Source: Sphingomonas sp. (lineage in GTDB: Bacteria > Pseudomonadota > Alphaproteobacteria > Sphingomonadales > Sphingomonadaceae). Taken from it: a DNA stretch of 5,508 bases. The stretch lies in contig PNLG01000379.1 in the NCBI GenBank assembly GCA_013822915.1, positions 1 through 5,508 on the forward strand. Reading direction: 5' to 3'. Within the stretch, counting starts at the first letter, position 1; each line of letters starts with the position of its first letter. Below the pieces are notes generated by a model, which was given only the letters and a program-made list of their open reading frames with translations, did not search any database and had not been told where the DNA came from. Shown here piece after piece: positions 1 through 5,508 of the stretch. The position numbers and the translations under genes are program-made.

Positions 1-15
1 CTGGTTTCTCTCTCG

Positions 16-1932
16 TTATCTTGGGGCCAAAAGCCGATCGAGGCCGGTGTCGCCTTCCCCGATCTTGGCGAGGCGCGGATAGCGCAAGCCGCCCTTATAG
101 TCGATCACTCTTGTCTCGATCCGCTCGCCCTTTTTGACCAGCAGCGTGATCGGCGCGCCGTCTTTCGCTGCGGTAATCGCCTCTTTCAGCTTTTCCGGGC
201 TATAGGCGAGGCCGTTGACGGCGGTGATCGTGTCGCCATTGTCGATCCCGGCGGCAAAGGCCGGGCTGTCCCAGATCACCGCATTGATCGCGCCATCCTT
301 GCCGATAATCAGCCCGACCGAATAGCTGAGATCGGTGAACTTGCGGTCCTTTTCATTGAGTTTGAAATAATTGGTCGGCTTGTCGGTGAAGGTCAGGCGA
401 TAACCATTGGCGATGAACCCGTCGAACGGTGCAGGCGCGCCCGTCTCAGTCAGCCGCTGGGTCAGCATTTGCCGCCAGTCATAGAGCGGGACCAGTTTTT
501 TGAGCGTCGCGACGACATCGTCGAAAGTATAGGTTACTTGCCCCCAATCGCCGTCATTGATCCCGAAAAAGGCGCGCGCGAAATCGTCGAGCGATTTGGT
601 TCCCCCCGACTGGCGACGCAGGATCGAATCGACCTCCATCCACACGAGCAGCCCTTCGTTGTAATAATCCTCGCTCCGCTGCCAGCTTGACCAGCCCTTT
701 GGCCGGCGCATCGACATGGTCGGATCGTTGGTCGTGTCGACCATCGGCCGCCAGCCGCGCCCCTTGGTATTGGCAAGGCTCGCCAGCACCAGCGCATAGG
801 CATCAAGTGTATCCTGTTTCGAGATCAGGCCGGAGCGTGCGCCCAGCACATAGCCCCAGAATTGCGTCTGCCCCTCATAAACCCAGAGCAGCGAATCGCG
901 CATGGGGGTGCGGTAATCGGGCGTCCACAAATCGGCACCGCGCCGGAACTTGCCGTCCCAGCTATGAGTGAATTCATGCGGCAACAAATCGCGTTCGGGG
1001 GTGGTGTTGTCCCAATCGATGAAATAGCCGGGCTTCACGCCATTTTCGGAACTGCGGTGATGCTCCAGCCCGATTCCGCCCAGCTCGTCCGAAATAGACA
1101 GCAGGAAGTGGTAATTGTCATAATGCTGCGCGCCAAACAGTTTGATCGACTGATCAACCAGCGCCTTGTGCGCCTCAATCTGTTCGGGCTTGGCAGCAAG
1201 CTCGGCGGCGGTATCGGCCACCACGTCGAGCGTCACGCGCGGGGTGAGCGGGAATGACTTGAAATACCGCCCGGCGATTACGGGCGAATCGACCAGCACT
1301 TCGTAATTGGTCCGCTCATAGCGATAGGTGTTACCGGTGACTTTTGACTGCAGCGCGGACGCGGCGGTCCAGCCATCGGGATAGGTGACACTGGCCTCCA
1401 CCGGGATCTGGCGCGTGAAGTAACCGGCGGGATACAGGCTCATTGACTGCCATTGCAGGCTGAGCATCGCGGGCGTCATCACCACGCGGCCCTGATTGGC
1501 GGCGGTCGCCGACAGGAACTGGAATTCGATGTCGAGCGCCTGTGCCCCCGTTGGCACCTCGATGTGGAACGCAAAGACATCCACCGGATCGCGCGTCCAT
1601 GGCACCTGCTTGCCGCCCGCCATGATCTTCAGTCCGCCGAGCTTTTCGATCTGTCCGGTCGGCGAATGATTGCCCGGCAGCCATTTGGGGAACAGCAGCA
1701 CCATATGCCCGGCTTTCGCGACCGGCAGCACTTGCTTCACCCGGAAAATCGCTCGCCGCACATCGGTCGCGTCGATCGCAAGCGTCATCGTGCCGGGATA
1801 GGGGGTGTCGCGCGCCGCCGGAATGGTGTCGACATGCGGCACCGGCTGTGGCTTTGAATTTTCAGCGGTCGCCGCCGATGTCGCCATAATCGACGCAGCG
1901 ATGAGCAGGGCAGTGGAGGATAAGTGGCGCAT
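16..1932 (-). CDS. Secreted M61 family metallopeptidase with C-terminal PDZ domain
   Basis: Predicted zinc aminopeptidase of the glycyl aminopeptidase family (M61), acting outside the cytoplasm, probably in the periplasm, on peptides with N-terminal Gly or Ala (family knowledge; substrate not shown here). With the ATG at 1930-1932 the protein has 638 residues. Residues 1-23 form a signal peptide: MRH, a hydrophobic stretch, then ATA before Glu24. An N-terminal beta-rich domain follows. The catalytic part has GIGLEHH (about 287-293), HEFTH at 319-323 (zinc ligands His319 and His323, catalytic Glu320) and WVYEG with Glu353 as likely third ligand. A YYNEGLLVWMEVD segment (about 423-435) matches the conserved block after the active site. 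A PDZ domain covers about 535-615. A GTG at 2010 would add 26 residues and bury the signal peptide inside the protein, so I prefer the internal ATG. It is transcribed divergently from hisS. No catalytic residue is missing. Confidence 0.93.
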   Translation of the reverse strand: MRHLSSTALLIAASIMATSAATAENSKPQPVPHVDTIPAARDTPYPGTMTLAIDATDVRRAIFRVKQVLPVAKAGHMVLLFPKWLPGNHSPTGQIEKLGGLKIMAGGKQVPWTRDPVDVFAFHIEVPTGAQALDIEFQFLSATAANQGRVVMTPAMLSLQWQSMSLYPAGYFTRQIPVEASVTYPDGWTAASALQSKVTGNTYRYERTNYEVLVDSPVIAGRYFKSFPLTPRVTLDVVADTAAELAAKPEQIEAHKALVDQSIKLFGAQHYDNYHFLLSISDELGGIGLEHHRSSENGVKPGYFIDWDNTTPERDLLPHEFTHSWDGKFRRGADLWTPDYRTPMRDSLLWVYEGQTQFWGYVLGARSGLISKQDTLDAYALVLASLANTKGRGWRPMVDTTNDPTMSMRRPKGWSSWQRSEDYYNEGLLVWMEVDSILRRQSGGTKSLDDFARAFFGINDGDWGQVTYTFDDVVATLKKLVPLYDWRQMLTQRLTETGAPAPFDGFIANGYRLTFTDKPTNYFKLNEKDRKFTDLSYSVGLIIGKDGAINAVIWDSPAFAAGIDNGDTITAVNGLAYSPEKLKEAITAAKDGAPITLLVKKGERIETRVIDYKGGLRYPRLAKIGEGDTGLDRLLAPR

Positions 1933-2014
1933 CGTGATGGGCTTTCGGCTGAGCACAGGAATGATCGTGATGTTTAGGCACGCGCGACCCGCTTCGTCCA
2001 GCCTGCGCACTTGT

Positions 2015-2040
2015 CCTGATTTTCAGGCCGGCGTCGGCCT
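2015..2040. repeat. Two overlapping perfect inverted repeats, possible operator or competing hairpins
   Basis: The first dyad is CCTGA-TTT-TCAGG (2015-2027). The second is AGGCCG-GCGT-CGGCCT (2025-2040). They share bases 2025-2027, so as RNA or cruciform only one can form at a time. The second is followed by ATTTC, which looks slightly like a terminator on the plus strand, but its position upstream of hisS and inside a divergent promoter region makes a protein-binding site a better guess. No regulator family is recognisable from the half-sites. Confidence 0.4.
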
Positions 2041-2050
2041 ATTTCGCCCA

Positions 2051-2079
2051 TTGGCAAAAGGCGACACTTTCGCTTAGAC
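2051..2079 (+). promoter_or_regulatory. Possible sigma70-type promoter for hisS
   Basis: TTGGCA (2051-2056) resembles a -35 box, with four or five matches to TTGACA-like sequences. A 17-bp spacer leads to TTAGAC (2074-2079), a poor -10. If it is used, transcription would begin about 2085-2087, leaving only a few bases before the hisS ATG at 2091, which would fit the absence of a Shine-Dalgarno sequence there. The weak -10 keeps confidence low. Confidence 0.25.
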
Positions 2080-2090
2080 AACGCGCCTTC

Positions 2091-3335
2091 ATGAGCCGAA
2101 TTCCGACGCCAAACCGCATCCGCGGGACACAAGATATCTTTGGTGACAGCCAGCGTCGCTTTGCGCGGGTGGTGGATGCGTTTGAACGCGTGCGCAAGCT
2201 CTATTGTTTCCAAAGGGTTGAATTGCCGGTGTTCGAGGCAACGGCGGTGTTCGCCCGGTCGCTGGGCGAAACCACCGATGTCGTGTCGAAGGAAATGTAT
2301 AGCTTTGAGGATCGCGGCGGCGATTCGCTGACGCTGCGGCCCGAATTCACCGCGGGCATCGCGCGCGCCTATCTGACCGAAGGGTGGCAGCAATATGCGC
2401 CGCTGAAGCTTGTCACCCACGGCCCCGTTTTTCGCTATGAACGCCCGCAAAAGGGCCGCTACCGTCAGTTTCACCAGATCGACGCCGAGGTCATTGGCGC
2501 TGCCGAACCGATGGCCGATGTCGAGTTGCTCTCCTTCGCCGATCAGCTCATCCGCGAACTGGGCATCGTGGACGGGGTGACGCTCCAGCTCAATACGCTG
2601 GGCGATGCCGAGACGCGCGACGCCTGGCGCACTGCCCTTGTCGCGCATTTCGAGGCGCATCGGGGCGATTTGAGCGAGGACAGCATCGCCCGGCTGGCGA
2701 AGAACCCGATGCGCATCCTCGATAGCAAAGACCCGCGCGACCGGCCAATTGCGGATGCCGCGCCGGGGATTGACGGTTTCCTGACCGCCGAGGCGGGCGC
2801 GTTTTTCGAAAGCGTGACGCGCGGGCTCGACGCGGCGGGGGTCAAGTGGACGCGCAACGACCGGCTGGTGCGCGGGCTCGATTATTACCGCCACACCGCG
2901 TTCGAGTTCGTCACCGATCGCCTCGGCGCGCAGGGGACGGTGCTCGCCGGTGGCCGCTATGACGGGCTGATCGAGAGTCTGGGTGGGTCGGCCACGCCGG
3001 GGGTCGGCTGGGCGGCGGGGATTGAGCGGCTGGGGATGTTGTTGGATGAGGCCGACGATGCGCCGCCGGTGGTGGTCGTCGTGCCGATGAGCGGTGGCGA
3101 AGTGAGCCTGGCCGCGTCCGTGCTCGCGCAATTGCGGGCAGCGGGCGTCGTCGCCGACATGGGCTTTGCCGGTAATTTCAAGCGGCGACTTACCAAGGCC
3201 GATGCGAGCGGCGCGCACTTCGCGGCGATCATCGGCGAGGCGGAGGCTGCTGCGGCCAACGTCGCGCTCAAGAATTTGCGCAACGGCGAACAGCGCCTTG
3301 TGGCGATTGCCGAGTTGGTCGGGGCGCTGCGATGA
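2091..3335 (+). CDS. hisS: Histidyl-tRNA synthetase (HisRS)
   Basis: Cytoplasmic class II aminoacyl-tRNA synthetase that activates histidine with ATP and charges tRNA-His. The 414-residue length fits the bacterial family (E. coli about 424). The N-terminus IRGTQDIFG (about 10-18) is the usual family opening and supports the ATG at 2091. Class II motif 1 lies at about 43-65. TLRPEFT is at 81-87. Motif 2, FRYERPQKGRYRQFHQ, covers 114-129. The HisA motif LVRGLDYYRHTAFEF (259-273) contains Arg261, equivalent to the catalytic Arg259 of E. coli HisRS. Motif 3, with GGRYDGL and GVGWAAGIERL, runs 287-313. The anticodon-binding domain covers about 325-414. Its TGA stop overlaps the prfA start as ATGA, so the two are probably cotranscribed and translationally coupled. 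There is no clear Shine-Dalgarno upstream. No key residue is missing. Confidence 0.97.
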   Translation: MSRIPTPNRIRGTQDIFGDSQRRFARVVDAFERVRKLYCFQRVELPVFEATAVFARSLGETTDVVSKEMYSFEDRGGDSLTLRPEFTAGIARAYLTEGWQQYAPLKLVTHGPVFRYERPQKGRYRQFHQIDAEVIGAAEPMADVELLSFADQLIRELGIVDGVTLQLNTLGDAETRDAWRTALVAHFEAHRGDLSEDSIARLAKNPMRILDSKDPRDRPIADAAPGIDGFLTAEAGAFFESVTRGLDAAGVKWTRNDRLVRGLDYYRHTAFEFVTDRLGAQGTVLAGGRYDGLIESLGGSATPGVGWAAGIERLGMLLDEADDAPPVVVVVPMSGGEVSLAASVLAQLRAAGVVADMGFAGNFKRRLTKADASGAHFAAIIGEAEAAAANVALKNLRNGEQRLVAIAELVGALR

Positions 3336-4411
3336 CCACCATCTCGCTCGACCGGATCCATCAGATTGAGGCGCGACGCGACGAATTGTCGGCGCTGATG
3401 GCAACCGGCGACTTGCCGTCGGATCGCTTTGTGCAGGTCAGCCGCGAATATGCCGATATCGAACCGGTCGCGCGCGCGGCGTGCGAAGTGCGGCGGTTGC
3501 GCGCCGAACTCGACGTGCTGGGCGGGCTGCTCGTGCATAACGATGGCGACATCCGCGACATGGCGCGCGAGGAGATCGCCGATCTGCGCGCCCGCTTGCC
3601 CGAGGCGGAGCGGCGGTTGGCGCTTGCGCTGTTGCCGCGCGATGCCGCTGACGAGCGCGCGGCGATGCTCGAAATTCGCGCCGGGACCGGCGGGGACGAA
3701 GCAGCTCTTTTCGCGGGCGATTTGCTGCGCATGTATCAACGCTATGCCGACACTCAGGGCTGGCGGGTCGAGCTGATTTCGGCGAGTGCGTCGGAAATGG
3801 GTGGCTTTAAGGAAGTCGTCGCTTCGGTCGAGGGCAAGGGCGTTTTCGCGCGGTTGAAATTCGAAAGCGGCGTCCACCGGGTGCAGCGCGTGCCCGCGAC
3901 CGAGGCGGGCGGGCGTATCCACACCAGTGCCGCAACCGTCGCTGTCCTGCCCGAAGCCGAGGAAGTCGATGTCAAAATCGACGAGGCCAAGGATTTGCGG
4001 ATCGACATTTACCGCTCCTCCGGCCCCGGCGGGCAATCGGTCAACACCACCGATTCGGCGGTGCGGATCGTCCATATCCCGACCGGCCTGACCGTGATCC
4101 AGCAGGACGAAAAGTCGCAGCACAAGAACAAGGCCAAAGCGCTGAAAGTATTGCGCACCCGGCTTTATGAGGCGGAGCGCGAACGGCTGCATGCCGAACG
4201 GGCGGGTGCGCGCAAGTCCATGGTCGGGTCAGGCGACCGGTCGGAGCGGATACGCACTTATAATTTCCCGCAAGGGCGCGTGACCGACCACCGCATCAAC
4301 CTGACGCTGCACCGCCTGCCCGAAATCCTGCAGGGTGAGATGGACGAGCTGATCGGCGCGCTGATTTCAGAGGATGAGGCCGAGCGGCTGGCGACGCTGG
4401 ATGGCGCGTAG
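3332..4411 (+). CDS. prfA: Peptide chain release factor 1 (RF1)
   Basis: RF1 recognises UAA and UAG in the ribosomal A site and triggers release of the finished peptide. The 359 residues match the family length. The N-terminal helical domain covers about 1-100. The signature RAGTGGDEAALFAGDL is at 116-131. The stop-codon recognition loop RVPATEAGGRIHTSA (186-200) contains PAT (188-190), the RF1-type tripeptide; RF2 has SPF. The catalytic loop SSGPGGQSVNTTDSA (229-243) carries GGQ at 233-235, whose Gln235 is the expected PrmC methylation site. SQHKNKAKA (262-270) is the conserved block that follows. The ATG overlaps the hisS stop (ATGA), and GGGG at 3321-3324 is the only Shine-Dalgarno-like sequence, which points to translational coupling. 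The gene ends in TAG, which only RF1 itself reads. prmC, encoding the enzyme that modifies this protein, lies 99 bp downstream. Confidence 0.98.
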   Translation: MTTISLDRIHQIEARRDELSALMATGDLPSDRFVQVSREYADIEPVARAACEVRRLRAELDVLGGLLVHNDGDIRDMAREEIADLRARLPEAERRLALALLPRDAADERAAMLEIRAGTGGDEAALFAGDLLRMYQRYADTQGWRVELISASASEMGGFKEVVASVEGKGVFARLKFESGVHRVQRVPATEAGGRIHTSAATVAVLPEAEEVDVKIDEAKDLRIDIYRSSGPGGQSVNTTDSAVRIVHIPTGLTVIQQDEKSQHKNKAKALKVLRTRLYEAERERLHAERAGARKSMVGSGDRSERIRTYNFPQGRVTDHRINLTLHRLPEILQGEMDELIGALISEDEAERLATLDGA

Positions 4412-4416
4412 GGCGA

Positions 4417-4437
4417 CTTGCCGCGTGTTGCGGCAAG
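4417..4437 (+). other. Perfect 8-bp hairpin in the prfA-prmC gap
   Basis: CTTGCCGC (4417-4424) and GCGGCAAG (4430-4437) are exact reverse complements around a GTGTT loop. The stem begins five bases after the prfA TAG stop. No T-run follows (the next bases are ACTTGCCC), so it is not a standard intrinsic terminator. It could slow or partly terminate transcription, protect the upstream mRNA 3' end, or affect ribosomes finishing prfA. A further CTTGCC (4439-4444) directly after the stem repeats the 5' arm. Confidence 0.5.
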
Positions 4438-4510
4438 ACTTGCCCAAGCGCGGCCGACGGGGTGAATCGCTCCGTCCGACGATGTGGCTGTGCCACGGCG
4501 CTGCCGAGCA

Positions 4511-5332
4511 ATGACTGTCCGCATGGCACTGGCGCAGGCGACGGCGGTGCTGGAGCCGGTATCGCCAACCGCGCGGCTCGACGCCGAATTGCTGATGGCG
4601 CATGCGTTGGGGATTGAGCGCAACGCCATGCTGCTGAACGAACTCGACGGGGAAGTGCCCGCCGCTTTTGACCCGCTGGTTGCGCGGCGCTTGCGGCACG
4701 AACCGGTCGCGCACCTCACCGGACAGCGCGGCTTCTGGACGATTGATCTGGTGGTCGGGCCGGGCGCGTTGGTCCCGCGTGCCGACAGCGAGACGCTGAT
4801 CGAGGCGGCGGTCGCGCATTTTGCTGGGACGGCCGGGCCAACGACGATCCTTGATCTGGGGACCGGGCCGGGCACGTTGCTGCTGGCCGCACTCGATCAG
4901 TGGCCAGCGGCGCGCGGGCTGGGGGTGGAGCGATCGGCGGCGGCGCGCGGCTATGCGGTGCGCAACGCGGCCCGGCTGGGGATGGCGGCGCGAACGCACA
5001 TCATCGGCGGGGACTGGGCAATGGCGGTCGCTGGGCAGTTCGACCTGGTGTTGAGCAATCCGCCCTATGTCGCGCAGGCCGATTGGCTGCCACCCGAAGT
5101 GGCGGATTATGACCCGGCAGAGGCATTGTTCGGGGGCGAGGATGGGCTGGATGCCTATCGCCTGATTGTGCCCGCGTTGCCGCGACTGATCGCGCCACGG
5201 GGCGTGGCGGTGCTGGAGATCGGCGCGAGCCAGGGCGATGCCGTGAGCGAGATGGTGTTGGCGGCGGGACTGGTGCCCTCGCTGCGCTGCGACTTGGGCG
5301 ATCGTGCGCGGGCGGTTGTCGCGCACCATTGA
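4511..5332 (+). CDS. prmC: Peptide chain release factor N5-glutamine methyltransferase
   Basis: PrmC (HemK) uses S-adenosylmethionine to methylate the glutamine of the GGQ motif in RF1 and RF2, raising release efficiency. With the ATG at 4511 it has 273 residues, near the usual length. The N-terminal helical domain (about 1-75), beginning MTVRMALAQA and including RLDAELLMAHALG, binds the release factor in known homologues. EPVAHLTGQRGFW is at 64-76 and PRADSETL at 89-96. The Rossmann-fold methyltransferase domain has DLGTGPG at 115-121 (SAM binding), GVER near 138-141 with Glu as the probable ribose-binding acid, and NPPY at 183-186, the motif that positions the target glutamine. A GTG at 4484 would add nine residues, MAVPRRCRA, atypical of the family, so I chose the ATG. 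Shine-Dalgarno support is poor at both. The gene ends with two in-frame TGA codons. Confidence 0.94.
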   Translation: MTVRMALAQATAVLEPVSPTARLDAELLMAHALGIERNAMLLNELDGEVPAAFDPLVARRLRHEPVAHLTGQRGFWTIDLVVGPGALVPRADSETLIEAAVAHFAGTAGPTTILDLGTGPGTLLLAALDQWPAARGLGVERSAAARGYAVRNAARLGMAARTHIIGGDWAMAVAGQFDLVLSNPPYVAQADWLPPEVADYDPAEALFGGEDGLDAYRLIVPALPRLIAPRGVAVLEIGASQGDAVSEMVLAAGLVPSLRCDLGDRARAVVAHH

Positions 5333-5508
5333 TGAGTGATTGGCCGATGCCAGCCAATGGTCACATAATTCTGCTTGGCGAGCGTGGCTCCACCCGCTAC
5401 TAAACATCGCAGGGGGCGATTATTCCGGCCATCTGTCGGCAATAAACCGCTTCTCAATCCTTCGTCATGCTGCTGCTGATGTCCGGCAGCCGTGGCACGC
5501 GCCAATCG
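5333..5508. other. Intergenic region after prmC, no convincing gene
   Basis: This 176-bp stretch runs to the window edge. It begins with an imperfect dyad (5336-5364). A very weak promoter-like pair, TTGGCG (5375-5380) and TACTAA (5398-5403) with a 17-bp spacer, could serve a gene beyond the window. A 23-codon reading frame (5332-5403) overlaps the prmC stop, and an open frame from an ATG at 5467 reaches the window end after 14 codons. Neither has a ribosome binding site or a recognisable product. No minus-strand gene is supported. Confidence 0.5.
5336..5364 (+). terminator. Imperfect dyad after prmC, possible weak terminator or mRNA 3'-end hairpin
   Basis: ATTGGC (5339-5344) pairs perfectly with GCCAAT (5353-5358) around an eight-base loop. 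The stem can be extended by GTG (5336-5338) with CAC (5362-5364) if GGT (5359-5361) bulges out. The following bases, ATAATTCTGC, lack a proper T-run. Its place directly after the last gene of the cluster suggests transcript-end processing or weak termination. Rho-dependent termination is equally possible. Confidence 0.3.

Larger units (their letters stand above)
1933..2090. promoter_or_regulatory. Divergent intergenic region between the M61 peptidase gene and hisS
   Basis: This 158-bp gap separates two genes read in opposite directions, so it should hold the promoters of both. A possible hisS promoter is listed separately. For the peptidase the best I can find on the minus strand is TGGACG (1995-2000), an 18-bp spacer and TAAACA (1971-1976), which matches consensus poorly. 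Two overlapping dyads sit in the middle (2015-2040). Neither start codon has a clear Shine-Dalgarno sequence: the 14 bases before the hisS ATG contain no purine-rich run, and the peptidase start is preceded only by a GAAAG about 10 bases upstream. Assignment as the promoter region rests on gene orientation rather than on strong motifs. Confidence 0.6.

Noticed and set aside
1970..1976. TAAACAT near the peptidase start (minus strand) and again at 5401-5407 (plus strand), considered as shared -10 boxes
   Set aside because: The match to TATAAT is only three of six and the upstream -35 candidates differ in spacing, so the similarity is best treated as chance.
1974..3404. A 476-codon open frame on the minus strand, antisense to hisS
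   Set aside because: It lies opposite the clearly real hisS, is rich in Arg, His, Ala and Gly, and has no recognisable domain. Long antisense frames are expected in GC-rich genes with strong third-position bias.
3407..3418. GGCGACTTGCCG occurs twice, here inside prfA and again at 4412-4423, in the same frame
   Set aside because: A repeated 12-mer in a 5.5-kb GC-rich sequence is within chance expectation, and no longer flanking similarity is present.
2957..4192. A 411-codon minus-strand frame opposite hisS and prfA
   Set aside because: Same explanation: its composition is that of a codon-bias shadow, and both overlapped plus-strand genes are conserved along their full length.
5381..5398. Possible stem AGCGTGG with CCACCCGCT
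   Set aside because: It needs a two-base bulge and leaves a two-base loop, so it is not a plausible stable hairpin.
4367..5407. A 346-codon minus-strand frame opposite prmC
   Set aside because: Its sequence is low in hydrophobic structure and rich in Arg, Gln and His, with no motif; prmC on the other strand has all family motifs.
5467..5508. ATG-initiated frame open to the window end (14 codons)
   Set aside because: No ribosome binding site precedes it and the few residues match no family I know; it is too short to support a partial gene call.

Overview
The window reads as a piece of core chromosome from an alphaproteobacterium, most probably a sphingomonad. Reasons: GC-rich coding sequence with strong G/C third-position bias, a bacterial-type HisRS, the order hisS-prfA-prmC, and a neighbouring secreted M61 peptidase, a family whose type enzyme comes from Sphingomonas (Novosphingobium) capsulata. 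The lineage call is inference from protein style and gene order, not from a marker search.

Layout. The minus strand carries one gene, a secreted M61 metallopeptidase with a C-terminal PDZ domain (16-1932). A divergent intergenic region of 158 bp (1933-2090) follows; it contains two overlapping perfect dyads. From 2091 the plus strand carries a translation cluster: hisS (histidyl-tRNA synthetase, 2091-3335), prfA (release factor 1, 3332-4411, ATGA overlap with hisS) and prmC (release factor glutamine methyltransferase, 4511-5332). The 99 bp between prfA and prmC contain a perfect 8-bp hairpin starting five bases after the prfA stop. The last 176 bp (5333-5508) contain an imperfect dyad just after prmC and no convincing gene.

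How the genes fit together. HisRS charges tRNA-His. RF1 terminates translation at UAA and UAG. PrmC methylates the glutamine of the GGQ motif in RF1 (and RF2), so enzyme and substrate are encoded side by side. The M61 peptidase is functionally unrelated and shares only the intergenic region.

Most of this is conventional housekeeping content. I see no mobile element, CRISPR array, tRNA, rRNA or defence system. The observation most worth testing is the prfA-prmC junction: the RF1 gene ends in UAG, a codon only RF1 reads, and a strong hairpin lies immediately downstream, before the gene for the RF1-modifying enzyme.
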